This document shows positions 48,853 through 57,127 of a stretch of DNA of 64,000 nt, piece after piece. Every line of letters starts with the position of its first letter. Position 1 is the first letter of the stretch. Both the position numbers and the translations under genes were made by a program. The notes under the pieces were generated by a model. The model was not told the origin of the DNA. It saw nothing but the letters and a program-made list of their open reading frames with translations, and made no database searches. Source of the DNA: Streptomyces griseorubiginosus (GTDB taxonomy: Bacteria > Actinomycetota > Actinomycetes > Streptomycetales > Streptomycetaceae); assembly GCF_001514195.1 (NCBI RefSeq), contig NZ_KQ948735.1, positions 1,291,413 to 1,355,412 on the forward strand, written 5' to 3'.

Positions 48853-50256
48853 GTGACGTCCCGTATCCCGCGCGACTCCAGGCTTCGACTCGTCCGCCCG
48901 CGACCCCTGGCCGCCGCCCCCACAGCTGTGAACCAGCGACGCCCTCGCCGCCCCGCGCCCCGCCCCCCGGAGGGCACTCCGGCCCCCGCGGAACTGGCCA
49001 GAATGGCGCGCTCCGGCCTGGCCGACGCGGCCCGCCTCGCCCACTGGGCCGACGACGCGCTACGGCCCGGCGGCGACGGCGCGAGCGACGGCAAGGGCAC
49101 GCTCTCCGACGAGACGGCCGAACGCGCGGCCGCGGACCTCGGACTGACCGCGGCTCAGATCCGCGCCGACTGGGACACCGCCCGCCTCGCCGGCCTGGTC
49201 GAGGTGCACGGGAACAGCGCCCGCCCGGGCTGGCGGCTGCGCGCCTGGGACCGCGACGACAGTGCCGTGCTGCGCGGCTGGGTCGCCCTCTTCGACGCCT
49301 GGTCGCTCGCCCACCCGGAACCCGGCGACCGCGAGCCCGCCGCCGTCGCCGAGGTCGTCTCGGCCATGCCCCAGGTCCTCTCCTTCCTCCAGCTCTCCGC
49401 CGGACCGGTCCCCGTCGAGCAGCTCCTGGACCTCCTGGAGCAGCGCGTCGTCGAACTGCGCACCGAGCGCTGCGAGATCCCCTACGGCCCCCAGCCCGAG
49501 CCCGTGGAGGAGCCCGAGGCGACGGAGCCTCAGGACGCCCCCCTCGCCCCCCTTCTGGACTGGGCCCTGCGCGCCCTCGCCTCCGTCGGCGCCCTGACCT
49601 ACGGCGACGGCCAGGCCACCCTCACCCCGCTCGGCAACTGGGCGGTGTGGGTCAAACTGGAGCAGATCTGCGTGGCCGCCCAGAGCCCCGCCGGGAACAT
49701 CGAGGTCGCCGCCGAGGAGATGCTCCGCGGCTGCGCCCAGCTGCGCCCCAACGCGGCCCGCGCCGAGTACCGCGCCTGGCTCGCCGCCCGCCCGGTCGGC
49801 AGCGCCGTCACCGACTTGCTCGGCGCCGCCCGCGGCGACGACGCCCTGCTGCGCGGCCTCGCCTTCGAGGCCCTGCGGGTGGTCGGCGCCCCCGCCGAGC
49901 CCGACGTCCGCGCGGTGGCCGAGGAGCCCACCCTGCGGCCGTACGCCCTGCTGTGGCTGGCCGAGCACGACGGCATCGACCCTGAGGACGCCCACGAGGT
50001 CCTCACCCGGGAGGAGGCCACCTGGCTGTGGGTCGACACGGCTGCCGCCGTCGCGGACCACGGCGAGGCCCCGATGCTGGTGCGGCACCTGGAGTCCGCC
50101 CTCCAGCCGACCGTGCCCCAACTGCTCGACGAGGTCCGGGCCGTGGGCCATCCCCGCACCGTGCAGGTCCTGGTCGCGCTCGCCGCCGCCCACCCCGACC
50201 CGGCCCTCGCCAAGGCCGTCCGCCGCGCCGCCTTCCAGGTGCACACCGGAGGGTGA
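48853..50256 (+). CDS. Conserved hypothetical protein with helical-repeat character
   Basis: This protein has 467 residues from GTG 48853; GTG 48805 is a longer alternative with no better ribosome site. An N-terminal basic, Pro-rich tail is followed by winged-helix-like segments (LTAAQIRADWDTARLAGLVEVHG; ALTYGDGQATLTPLGNWAVW) and a C-terminal run of short helices suggestive of HEAT-type repeats (LLRGLAFEALRVVGAP onwards). I do not recognise a named family. The stop codon lies in a 14-bp repeat array. Confidence 0.75.
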   Translation: MTSRIPRDSRLRLVRPRPLAAAPTAVNQRRPRRPAPRPPEGTPAPAELARMARSGLADAARLAHWADDALRPGGDGASDGKGTLSDETAERAAADLGLTAAQIRADWDTARLAGLVEVHGNSARPGWRLRAWDRDDSAVLRGWVALFDAWSLAHPEPGDREPAAVAEVVSAMPQVLSFLQLSAGPVPVEQLLDLLEQRVVELRTERCEIPYGPQPEPVEEPEATEPQDAPLAPLLDWALRALASVGALTYGDGQATLTPLGNWAVWVKLEQICVAAQSPAGNIEVAAEEMLRGCAQLRPNAARAEYRAWLAARPVGSAVTDLLGAARGDDALLRGLAFEALRVVGAPAEPDVRAVAEEPTLRPYALLWLAEHDGIDPEDAHEVLTREEATWLWVDTAAAVADHGEAPMLVRHLESALQPTVPQLLDEVRAVGHPRTVQVLVALAAAHPDPALAKAVRRAAFQVHTGG

Positions 50257-50301
50257 GCGCCGAAAGGTGACTGCCGGATGGTGAGCGCCGGAGGGTGAGT
50301 C
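50246..50301. repeat. Four 14-bp tandem units bridging two convergent stop codons
   Basis: Units at 50246-50259, 50260-50273, 50274-50287 and 50288-50301 follow CCGGAGGGTGAGCG with one to four changes. The plus-strand stop (50254-50256) is in unit 1 and the minus-strand stop (50300-50302) is in unit 4. Confidence 0.85.
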
Positions 50302-50713
50302 AGACGCGTATCTCCGGCGCGTAGGTGCCGAAGCTCCAGATGTTGCCCTCGAGGTCCCGGGCCATGTAGTCGCGGGAGCCGTAGTCCTGGTCCGTCGGGG
50401 GCATCAGGATCTCCGCGCCGTGCTCCACGGCCCGGCGGTGGTGTGCGTCGACGTCGTCCACCACGACGTACACCCCGGTCGTGCCCGCCTCTTTCATCGC
50501 CGCGTCGAAGAGGCCGCCGCGGCCCTTGGAGCCGAGCATCACCGCGCCGTTGCCCTGCACCAGCTCGGCGTGCATCACCAGGCCGTCCTCGCCCTCGTAC
50601 ACCGACGACTCGGTGAACCCGAACACCTCCGTCAGCTGCCTGATCGCCGCCTTCGCGTCGGCGTACAGCAGGGTCGGGTAGATGCTCGGACGCGTGCCGC
50701 TCGTCCCCGTCAT
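50300..50713 (-). CDS. VOC-family (glyoxalase/PhnB-like) protein
   Basis: This 137-residue protein has repeated beta-alpha-beta halves typical of vicinal-oxygen-chelate proteins: PTLLYADAKAAIRQLTEVFGF and VYVVVDDVDAHHRRAVEHGAEI, ending YMARDLEGNIWSFGTYAP with the C-terminal metal-site Glu. The ATG at 50713 follows GAGGGA with 9-bp spacing. Function within the family (glyoxalase, dioxygenase or resistance protein) is open. Confidence 0.85.
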   Translation of the reverse strand: MTGTSGTRPSIYPTLLYADAKAAIRQLTEVFGFTESSVYEGEDGLVMHAELVQGNGAVMLGSKGRGGLFDAAMKEAGTTGVYVVVDDVDAHHRRAVEHGAEILMPPTDQDYGSRDYMARDLEGNIWSFGTYAPEIRV

Positions 50714-50831
50714 GCCGATCACTCCCTCGTGAACCGAGTGCCGTTGTCCCCTCTGCGAAACAGTCTTGCAGCGACCACTGACAATCGCCTGTGACCAGGC
50801 AGAACAGCCTGCGGCCCGGGCGGATCGCCGC

Positions 50832-51722
50832 TCAGCGGAAGGTGTCGCAGCGGGCCATGTCGCCCGACTCGTACCCCTGCCGGAACCACTGCTGCCGCTG
50901 CTCCGCCGACCCGTGCGTCCACGACTCCGGGGTCACCCGCCCCTGGAAGCGCTCCTGGATCCGGTCGTCGCCCACGGCCGCCGCCGCGTCCAGGCCGTCG
51001 GTGATGTCCGCGTCCGTGAGGCTCGTGATGAGCGGCCGGCCCGTGGACTCGTCCTTCGTGGTGGTCGCGTGCCGCGCCCACACGCCGGCGTAGCAGTCCG
51101 CCTGGAGCTCCACCCGCACCGCGTTGCTGCCGGCCCCGGTGCGCCCGTCCTGCGACCGGCTCAGCGTGCCGGTCAGGTCCTGCACGTGGTGCCCGTACTC
51201 GTGGGCCACCACGTACGCCTGCGCGAACGGGCCGCCGGTGGCCCCGAACTTGGAGCGCAGCTCGCCGAAGAACCCGAGGTCCAGATAGACCTTCCGGTCG
51301 CCCGGGCAGTAGAACGGCCCGACCGCCGAGGTGGCCGACCCGCACGCCGTGCCGACCCGCTCGCTGAAGAAGACCGTGCGGGAGGGCTCGTAGGATGCGC
51401 CGCGCCGCGTGAACTCCTGGTCCCAGTAGTCCTGGACGCTGTTGACCACTGCCACCATGCGGCAGTCGTCGCGGGTGTTCGCGTCCTGCCCGGTCCTGCA
51501 GTCCTGTTCGACCTGCGCGAGCCCGGAGGCCGTGGCGGCCGGCTGTCCGCCGCCGTCGGTGAGGCCGAGCTGGTCGGGGCCGACGCCGAGGAAGAGACCG
51601 AGGAGCAGGACGATCAGGCCGCCGATGCCACCCCCGATGGTCGCCTTCCCGCCCGGGACGCGGCTGCCGCGCACGTCCTGCACCTCGGAGGTGTCCAAAC
51701 TGGCGTCGTCGTCGAACTGCAT
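50832..51722 (-). CDS. YpfJ-type neutral zinc metallopeptidase
   Basis: This 296-residue protein has a cytoplasmic N-tail, a membrane helix (about 29-48), and an external peptidase domain with HEYGHH at 174-179 and [15 protein letters not shown] supplying the third ligand. Four Cys residues could form disulfides. The ATG at 51722 follows AGAGGGCGG; the frame upstream was rejected. It is divergent from the ABC-F leader region. Confidence 0.9.
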   Translation of the reverse strand: MQFDDDASLDTSEVQDVRGSRVPGGKATIGGGIGGLIVLLLGLFLGVGPDQLGLTDGGGQPAATASGLAQVEQDCRTGQDANTRDDCRMVAVVNSVQDYWDQEFTRRGASYEPSRTVFFSERVGTACGSATSAVGPFYCPGDRKVYLDLGFFGELRSKFGATGGPFAQAYVVAHEYGHHVQDLTGTLSRSQDGRTGAGSNAVRVELQADCYAGVWARHATTTKDESTGRPLITSLTDADITDGLDAAAAVGDDRIQERFQGRVTPESWTHGSAEQRQQWFRQGYESGDMARCDTFR

Positions 51723-51905
51723 GCGGACACCGCCCTCTGCGCGTACCGGCCCCCGCAGGGCATCCTCGCCCGGCGGTCCCCGCCCGGCCCAGATCACCCA
51801 CCCGAACGGGGGACGTCGACGGGACCGGCCGACGGAACCGACCGGATACCCGGAGCGAGACCGATCGAACACCCGAACGCAGAAAAAGTGCTTGCACGGC
51901 CCCGT

Positions 51906-51917
51906 TAGACTTGGCCC
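51906..51917 (+). promoter_or_regulatory. Probable leaderless -10 element before leader ORF
   Basis: TAGACT (51906-51911) is 6 bp before ATG 51918, the layout of leaderless promoters. Confidence 0.5.
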
Positions 51918-51941
51918 ATGGCCATTCTCCTCGCGCATTAG
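51918..51941 (+). CDS. Seven-codon leader ORF (MAILLAH) upstream of ABC-F gene
   Basis: ATG to TAG encodes Met-Ala-Ile-Leu-Leu-Ala-His. A -10-like TAGACT lies 6 bp upstream, so ribosomes would begin on this ORF at the transcript 5' end. The 57-bp gap to the ABC-F start contains GGCGGG (about 51944) and CCCGCC (about 51979) able to pair near the ABC-F ribosome site. ABC-F resistance genes are often controlled by such leader peptides through ribosome stalling. The role is inferred. Confidence 0.5.
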   Translation: MAILLAH

Positions 51942-51998
51942 ACGGCGGGAACGTCCTCAGCCGCCCACCGCCCCACAACCCGCCCCTGGAGTCTGTCC

Positions 51999-53597
51999 GT
52001 GATCTCCGCCTCCGGTATCGAGCTGCGCGCCGGCGCCCGAGTCCTCATCGAGTCCGCCACCTTCCGCGTCGCCAAGGGCGACCGCATCGGTCTGGTCGGC
52101 CGCAACGGCGCGGGGAAGACCACGCTCACCAAGTGCCTCGCCGGCGAGGGCATCCCCGCCGCGGGCCAGATCACGCGCTCCGGCGAGGTCGGCTACCTCC
52201 CCCAGGACCCCCGCACCGGCGACCTCGACGTGCTCGCCCGCGACCGCATCCTCTCCGCGCGCGGCCTGGACGTCCTGCTGAAGAAGATGCGCGACAACGA
52301 ACAGCGCATCGCGAACGGCCAGGGCGCCACCCGTGAGAAGGCCCTCAGGCAGTACGAGCGCCAGGAGACGGAGTTCCTCACCAAGGGCGGGTACGCCGCC
52401 GAGGCCGAGGCCGCCACCATCGCCGCCGCGCTGAACCTCCCCGACCGGGTGCTGGGCCAGCCCCTGCACACCCTCTCCGGTGGTCAGCGCCGCCGTATCG
52501 AACTGGCCCGGATCCTGTTCTCGGACGCCGACACCCTGCTCCTCGACGAGCCGACGAACCACCTCGACGCCGACTCGATCGTCTGGCTGCGGGACTACCT
52601 GAAGACCTACCGCGGCGGCTTCATCGTGATCTCCCACGACGTCGACCTGGTCGAGACGGTCGTCAACAAGGTGTTCTACCTGGACGCCAACCGCGCCCAG
52701 ATCGACGTCTACAACATGGGCTGGAAGCTCTACCAGCAGCAGCGCGAGGCCGACGAGAAGCGCAGGAAGCGTGAGCGGCAGAACGCGGAGAAGAAGGCCG
52801 CCGCCCTGCACTCGCAGGCCGACAAGATGCGCGCCAAGGCCACCAAGACGGTCGCCGCGCAGAACATGGCCAAGCGCGCCGACAAGCTCCTGTCCGGCCT
52901 GGAGGCGGTCCGCCAGCAGGACAAGGTCGCCAAGCTCCGCTTCCCCGAGCCCGCGCCCTGCGGCAAGACCCCGCTGATGGCGGAGGGCCTGTCGAAGTCG
53001 TACGGCTCGCTGGAGATCTTCACCGACGTCGACCTGGCCATCGACAAGGGCTCCCGCGTGGTCATCCTGGGCCTCAACGGCGCGGGCAAGACGACCCTGC
53101 TGCGCCTGCTCGCCGGGACCGAGCAGCCGGACACCGGCGCGGTCGTGCCCGGTCACGGTCTCAAGCTCGGCTACTACGCCCAGGAGCACGAGACCCTCGA
53201 CCCGGAGCGCACGGTCCTGGAGAACATGCGCTCGGCGGCGCCCGACCTCGATCTCGTCGAGGTGCGCAAGACGCTGGGTTCCTTCCTGTTCTCCGGCGAC
53301 GACGTCGACAAGCCGGCCGGGGTCCTCTCCGGCGGCGAGAAGACCCGCCTCGCGCTCGCCACCCTGGTCGTCTCCTCGGCCAACGTCCTGCTCCTGGACG
53401 AGCCCACCAACAACCTCGACCCGGCCAGCCGCGAGGAGATCCTCGGCGCGCTGCGCACCTACAAGGGCGCGGTCGTCCTGGTCACCCACGACGAGGGCGC
53501 CGTCGAGGCGCTCCAGCCGGAGCGGATCATCCTGCTGCCGGACGGCGTCGAGGACCTGTGGGGCGCGGACTACGCCGACCTCGTCGCCCTGGCGTGA
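51999..53597 (+). CDS. ABC-F family ATPase (ribosome-associated type)
   Basis: This 532-residue protein has two ABC ATPase domains and no membrane segment. Domain 1: GRNGAGKTT, LSGGQRRR, LLLDEPTNHLD. Domain 2: GLNGAGKTT, LSGGEKTR, LLLDEPTNNLD. A charged coiled linker (about 235-310) between them is the P-site tRNA interaction motif of ABC-F proteins, which act on the ribosome as translation or antibiotic-protection factors. The GTG at 51999 follows CTGGAG. The 7-codon ORF upstream suggests control by translation. Confidence 0.93.
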   Translation: MISASGIELRAGARVLIESATFRVAKGDRIGLVGRNGAGKTTLTKCLAGEGIPAAGQITRSGEVGYLPQDPRTGDLDVLARDRILSARGLDVLLKKMRDNEQRIANGQGATREKALRQYERQETEFLTKGGYAAEAEAATIAAALNLPDRVLGQPLHTLSGGQRRRIELARILFSDADTLLLDEPTNHLDADSIVWLRDYLKTYRGGFIVISHDVDLVETVVNKVFYLDANRAQIDVYNMGWKLYQQQREADEKRRKRERQNAEKKAAALHSQADKMRAKATKTVAAQNMAKRADKLLSGLEAVRQQDKVAKLRFPEPAPCGKTPLMAEGLSKSYGSLEIFTDVDLAIDKGSRVVILGLNGAGKTTLLRLLAGTEQPDTGAVVPGHGLKLGYYAQEHETLDPERTVLENMRSAAPDLDLVEVRKTLGSFLFSGDDVDKPAGVLSGGEKTRLALATLVVSSANVLLLDEPTNNLDPASREEILGALRTYKGAVVLVTHDEGAVEALQPERIILLPDGVEDLWGADYADLVALA

Positions 53598-53651
53598 TCC
53601 ACAGCGGATGGATCATTCGGCCTATCGGTGATCCACCATCTGTGTGAGATC
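53596..53651. promoter_or_regulatory. Cluster of four GATC sites upstream of gbn
   Basis: GATC occurs at 53596, 53611, 53630 and 53648, and again at 53878; two are GATCAT. Gbn binds GATC-containing sequence, so this may be an autoregulatory region. Sites begin at the ABC-F stop codon. Confidence 0.5.
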
Positions 53652-53920
53652 TCCTCGTACCGAGGTGTGTCCTACATCCATTTCACGGCCGAGTCCTCTA
53701 TCGCGGGGGGCTCGGCCGTCGTACATCGCTGACCTGGTATTTCACAAAAGAACCCGTTCGGTGGTCCGAACACCTCTCTACGGAATTTCACATTCCGTAT
53801 GTGGGGACTCGCTCCTGTCGTCAAAACCATGTCTCACGGACCTTGCCGAATGGGTGGCCATGAACGCCCGGAGGGGTGATCATGAGGAGACCAGAGCGCA
53901 CTTCCCATGAGGAGGCACGG
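53598..53920. other. 323-bp gap between ABC-F gene and gbn
   Basis: It contains the GATC cluster, a 9-bp hairpin (53685-53719) and a moderately A+T-rich stretch (53740-53830) likely to hold the gbn promoter. No coding sequence in it could be supported. Confidence 0.6.
53685..53719. terminator. 9-bp hairpin after the ABC-F gene
   Basis: ACGGCCGAG (53685-53693) pairs with CTCGGCCGT (53711-53719) across a 17-bp loop. It is placed 88 bp after the ABC-F stop. Confidence 0.5.
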
Positions 53921-54142
53921 GTGGCCGAGACTCTGAAGAAGGGCAGCCGGGTGACCGGCGCCGCGCGCGACAAGCTCGCGGCAGACCTGAAGAAGAAGTA
54001 CGACTCCGGTGCGAGCATTCGGGCGCTGGCCGAGGAAACCGGCCGCTCGTATGGCTTCGTCCACCGGATGCTCAGCGAATCGGGCGTCACGCTTCGAGGG
54101 CGTGGCGGAGCGACGCGGGGCAAGAAGGCCGCATCGTCCTGA
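53921..54142 (+). CDS. gbn: GATC-binding nucleoid-associated protein Gbn (SCO1839 type)
   Basis: The protein has 73 residues from GTG 53921, preceded by TGAGGAGGC at good spacing. It is highly basic, with a Lsr2-like helix-turn-helix: LAADLKKKYDSGASIRALAEETGRSYGFVHRMLSESGVTL. Length, start and sequence agree with Gbn (SCO1839) of S. coelicolor, a small DNA-binding protein that recognises GATC and affects development and antibiotic production. The order ABC-F, gbn, enoyl-CoA hydratase is the same as I recall there. Confidence 0.88.
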   Translation: MAETLKKGSRVTGAARDKLAADLKKKYDSGASIRALAEETGRSYGFVHRMLSESGVTLRGRGGATRGKKAASS

Positions 54143-54174
54143 ACCGGGCGGCCCATCGGCTTCGATGGTGGCCA

Positions 54175-54200
54175 CCCGGTCGATCGACCGGTCGACCGGG
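54175..54200. terminator. Palindromic hairpin after gbn
   Basis: CCCGGTCGA (54175-54183) pairs with TCGACCGGG (54192-54200); a 14-bp palindrome CGGTCGATCGACCG (54177-54190) lies inside. It also contains a GATC site. Confidence 0.6.
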
Positions 54201-54271
54201 TGGTTACTGTGCAGTCACTTAGCTGTGCCGAGCCACGGCACTGAGATGACCGCACGCATCGGAGGCGCCTC

Positions 54272-55084
54272 ATGGCTACGTCCAGCCAGGACGGCCAGGA
54301 ACTCGTTCCCCTGCTCGACAAGGACGGCGTACGGCTCACCGTCGAGGACACCCTCGCCACGGTGACGCTGACCAACCCCGCCAAGCGCAACGCCCAGAGT
54401 CCCGCTCTGTGGCGTGCCCTCGGCGAGGCGGGCCGGCTGCTGCCGGGCTCCGTCCGGGTCGTCGTCCTGCGTGGCGAGGGCAAGTCCTTCTCCGCCGGGC
54501 TCGACCGGCAGATGTTCACGCCGGAGGGGATCGAGGGCGAGCCGTCGTTCATCGACCTCGCCCGCAGCGGTGACTCCGAACTCGACGCCGCCATCGCCGA
54601 GTTCCAGGAGGGATTCACCTGGTGGCGGCGCAGTGACGTCGTGTCCATCGCCGCCGTACAGGGGCACGCCATCGGAGCCGGTTTCCAGCTGGCCCTCGCC
54701 TGTGACCTGCGCGTCGTCGCCGACGACGTGCAGTTCGCCATGCGCGAGACCAGCCTCGGCCTGGTCCCCGACCTCACCGGCACCCACCCGTTGGTGGGCC
54801 TCGTCGGCTACGCCCGGGCGCTGGAGATCTGCGCCACCGGGCGCTTCGTCACGGCCGAGGAGGCGGTGAACACCGGCCTCGCCAACCTCGCCGTACCGCT
54901 GGACCAGCTCGACGGCGCGGTCAAGGACCTGGCGGCGGCGCTCCTGTCCGCCCCCCGCGACGCGGTCATCGAGACCAAGGCGCTGCTGCGTGGCGCCCAG
55001 GACCGCACCTACGACGAGCAGCGCGGCGCCGAGCGGGCCGCCCAGACCCGACGGCTGCGGGACCTGGCCGGCATCGGGGACTGA
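54272..55084 (+). CDS. Enoyl-CoA hydratase/isomerase family protein
   Basis: This 270-residue crotonase-fold protein has the oxyanion regions LRGEGKSFSAGLDRQMF and AVQGHAIGAGFQLALACDLRVV, then ETSLGLVPDLTGTHPLVGLVG. The catalytic Glu position of hydratases (usually before GL/GIIPG) reads TSLGLVPDLTG, with Asp in the second acidic position, so isomerase or another crotonase activity is possible. It is downstream of gbn behind a hairpin. The stop codon lies in a tandem repeat array. Confidence 0.88.
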   Translation: MATSSQDGQELVPLLDKDGVRLTVEDTLATVTLTNPAKRNAQSPALWRALGEAGRLLPGSVRVVVLRGEGKSFSAGLDRQMFTPEGIEGEPSFIDLARSGDSELDAAIAEFQEGFTWWRRSDVVSIAAVQGHAIGAGFQLALACDLRVVADDVQFAMRETSLGLVPDLTGTHPLVGLVGYARALEICATGRFVTAEEAVNTGLANLAVPLDQLDGAVKDLAAALLSAPRDAVIETKALLRGAQDRTYDEQRGAERAAQTRRLRDLAGIGD

Positions 55085-55223
55085 CCCGGTCACGGGGGTC
55101 GGCGGGCATCGGGGACGGACCCTGTCACGGCCGTCAGCAGCACCGCGTCGGCGACTGGCCCGGTCACGGCCGTCACCATCACCCGCGTCGGGGACTAACT
55201 CACCACGGCCGTCACCAGCACGG
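55071..55223. repeat. Four 35-40-bp tandem units bridging two convergent stop codons
   Basis: Units begin with GCATCGGGGAC or GCGTCGGSGAC near 55071, 55106, 55145 and 55185, and share GGTCACGGCCGTCA. The plus-strand stop (55082-55084) is in unit 1 and the minus-strand stop (55195-55197) is in unit 4. Confidence 0.85.
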
Positions 55224-55947
55224 CCACCGTCGGATGATCCGGCAGCGCGGCGCCCACGGCGGCGCGGACCTCACGGGCCACGTCCACGGCCCGGCGGCCC
55301 GCGCCGACCGCCAGTTCGACGCGGACATGGCGGCGTGGCAGTGCGCCCTCCCCGGTCTCCCGGTCCCCGATGTGCACGGGGCGCCCCAGGAGACCGGTCA
55401 GCGTGCTCACACCGGGCACCGCCAGCGCGGCGACGGCCGCCAGGGTCTCGTCGCCGGGCGCGGCTTCCGCGGGCTGCCGTACGGACGAGGGCTCCGGTCG
55501 CCCTTCCGGTCGTACGGAGGAGGCTTCCGCCGCCTCGTCCCGCAGGGCCGTCTCGTCCAGCAGAGCCGTCACCCGCAGGTCCACCTCGGCGAGATCGAGG
55601 CCCAGCGACTCGGCGGCCGCCCCGGCGAGGACCGTGCGCAGCAGCTCCGCCGTCTCCGGCAACGGCTCGGCGGGGGTGGCCTCGAACTCCGCGGACAGCC
55701 GCAGCGGGCCGGGCCGCAGCGCGGACGGCGGCGCCGGTACGACGGACTCGTCAGCGTCCCCCGGATGGGCGAGTCCGATGCGCACGGTGCCCAGCCGTGC
55801 CCCCACAAGGCCGTCAGCGGCGGTCCGCAGCACCGCCGTGGCCGCCTCCTCGGAGATCCACGCCCCGTCGCCCGGCCCGCCCAGGGGCAGCAGCCTGCCC
55901 AGTCCCAGCTGGTGCCGCACCGTCCGTGCCCACTGCTCCGCCGTCAT
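55195..55947 (-). CDS. Asp23-like/alkaline-shock-related hypothetical protein
   Basis: This protein has about 250 residues from ATG 55947; GTG 55992 is possible, and GGAGG lies too close to the ATG to decide. The C-terminal half (DETLAAVAALAVPGVSTLTGLLGRPV, then VRVELAVGAGRRAVDVAREVRAAVGAALPDHPTVAVLVTAVV) matches the Asp23/Gls24 pattern. The N-terminal half (WISEEAATAVLRTAADGLVGARLGTVRIGLAH) is less clear. It is divergent from the Asp23 operon and shares its control palindrome. Confidence 0.65.
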   Translation of the reverse strand: MTAEQWARTVRHQLGLGRLLPLGGPGDGAWISEEAATAVLRTAADGLVGARLGTVRIGLAHPGDADESVVPAPPSALRPGPLRLSAEFEATPAEPLPETAELLRTVLAGAAAESLGLDLAEVDLRVTALLDETALRDEAAEASSVRPEGRPEPSSVRQPAEAAPGDETLAAVAALAVPGVSTLTGLLGRPVHIGDRETGEGALPRRHVRVELAVGAGRRAVDVAREVRAAVGAALPDHPTVAVLVTAVVS

Positions 55948-55995
55948 TCCTCCAGCCTGCCGCATCTCCGGCGCGAGATCGCGCCAGCGCACTTA

Positions 55996-56018
55996 CGGTG
56001 GTCGAAGGAGGACCACCG
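55996..56018. promoter_or_regulatory. Perfect 8-bp inverted repeat between divergent Asp23-cluster genes
   Basis: CGGTGGTC (55996-56003) and GACCACCG (56011-56018) are separated by 7 bp, in the only control gap of the cluster. This is a candidate operator for both directions. It also covers the region where the minus-strand gene would start transcription. Confidence 0.6.
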
Positions 56019-56033
56019 AAAGGGGTGACGGCG

Positions 56034-56492
56034 ATGACCGACATGACGCAGAGCACCGAGGCGGAGCCGCAGCTGCGCAAGACCACCAGGCGCGGTGGCG
56101 GCGACCCGGCCACCCGAGGCCGTACCACCATCGCCGACGGGGTCGTGGAGAAGATCGCCGGGCTCGCGGCCCGGGACGTCCTCGGCGTGCACGCCATGGG
56201 CAGCGGCCTGAGCCGCACCTTCGGTGCCGTGCGCGACCGGGTGCCCGGCGGCTCCAAGTCCGTGACCCGCGGGGTCAAGGCCGAGGTCGGCGAGGTGCAG
56301 ACCGCGCTCGACCTGGAGATCGTCGTCGACTACGGCGTCTCGATCGCCGACGTGGCCAAGGCCGTACGGGAGAACGTCGTGGCCGCCGTGGAGCGCATGA
56401 CCGGGCTGGAGGTCGTCGAGGTCAACATCGCGGTGAGCGATGTGAAGCTGCCCGACGAGGAGGACGAGGAACCGGAACCCCGGATCCAGTGA
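56034..56492 (+). CDS. Asp23/Gls24 family envelope stress protein
   Basis: This 152-residue protein has GRTTIADGVVEKIAGLAARDVLGVHAMGSG, VEVGEVQTALDLEIVVDYGVSIADVAKAVRENV and GLEVVEVNIAVSDVKLP, which define the Asp23 (DUF322) domain. In Firmicutes Asp23 coats the inner membrane through AmaP; here an AmaP gene lies four genes downstream. It has an acidic C-terminal tail. It is the first gene of a five-gene operon. Confidence 0.93.
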   Translation: MTDMTQSTEAEPQLRKTTRRGGGDPATRGRTTIADGVVEKIAGLAARDVLGVHAMGSGLSRTFGAVRDRVPGGSKSVTRGVKAEVGEVQTALDLEIVVDYGVSIADVAKAVRENVVAAVERMTGLEVVEVNIAVSDVKLPDEEDEEPEPRIQ

Positions 56493-56528
56493 CCGCACCC
56501 ACCTTGAGGACCTTCAGAGGAGCGCACG

Positions 56529-56723
56529 ATGAGCATGGCCGTGGTCGGCATGATCGCCGGCATGGCGCTGGGCTTCGCAGGGTATTTCGGCGGGTTCGGT
56601 GCCTTCCTGCTGGTGGCGGCGCTGGGCGCCATCGGCTTCGTCGTCGGCCGGTTCCTGGAGGGGGACCTGGAGGTCGGCGACTTCTTCCGCAGCCGTGACG
56701 ACCGGCGTGACCGGCGGCCATGA
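56529..56723 (+). CDS. Small membrane protein of the Asp23 operon
   Basis: This 64-residue protein has one or two Gly-rich hydrophobic segments (about 4-45; GMALGFAGYFGGFGAFLLVAAL) and a charged tail SRDDRRDRRP. It is like the DUF2273-type small membrane proteins found beside Asp23 genes. The stop overlaps the next start as ATGA. ATG 56535 is an alternative start. Confidence 0.75.
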   Translation: MSMAVVGMIAGMALGFAGYFGGFGAFLLVAALGAIGFVVGRFLEGDLEVGDFFRSRDDRRDRRP

Positions 56724-57127
56724 CGCCCGTCAGCAGCGAGACCGGTGAGGCGGGCGAGACGGAGGCGTTCCGCAGACCCGGGACCGCCGACGCCGTGGCA
56801 CCGGGCGAGCGGGGCGCGACCCGCATCGCCGACCGGGTGGTGGCGAAGGTCGCCGGACAGGCCGCCCGCGAGGCGCTCGGAGCGCTGCCCGCCGACGCCG
56901 AACCCCCGTACGCCACCGTCGTCGTCCACCACGGCCTGGCCCGCGTCCGCATGCACCTGGAACTCGACTACCCCTGCGACATCGGGGCGCGTTGCAAAGC
57001 CGTGCGTCAGCAAGTGGTCCAGCGGGTAGTCGCGTTGGTGGGCATGGAGGTGTCGGAGGTCGCCGTCCAGGTGGAGCGGCTGCATCCGGCACAGGGACAC
57101 GGCGCGGCACAGGGGAGGACGCGATGA
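56720..57127 (+). CDS. Second Asp23/Gls24 family protein
   Basis: This 135-residue protein has GATRIADRVVAKVAGQAAREAL, then RVRMHLELDYPCDIGARCKAVRQQVVQRVVALVGMEVSEVAVQVERLHP, the Asp23 domain without the acidic tail of the first copy. Coupled by ATGA to both neighbours. A paralogue next to the first copy suggests a hetero-oligomer. Confidence 0.85.
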   Translation: MTPVSSETGEAGETEAFRRPGTADAVAPGERGATRIADRVVAKVAGQAAREALGALPADAEPPYATVVVHHGLARVRMHLELDYPCDIGARCKAVRQQVVQRVVALVGMEVSEVAVQVERLHPAQGHGAAQGRTR

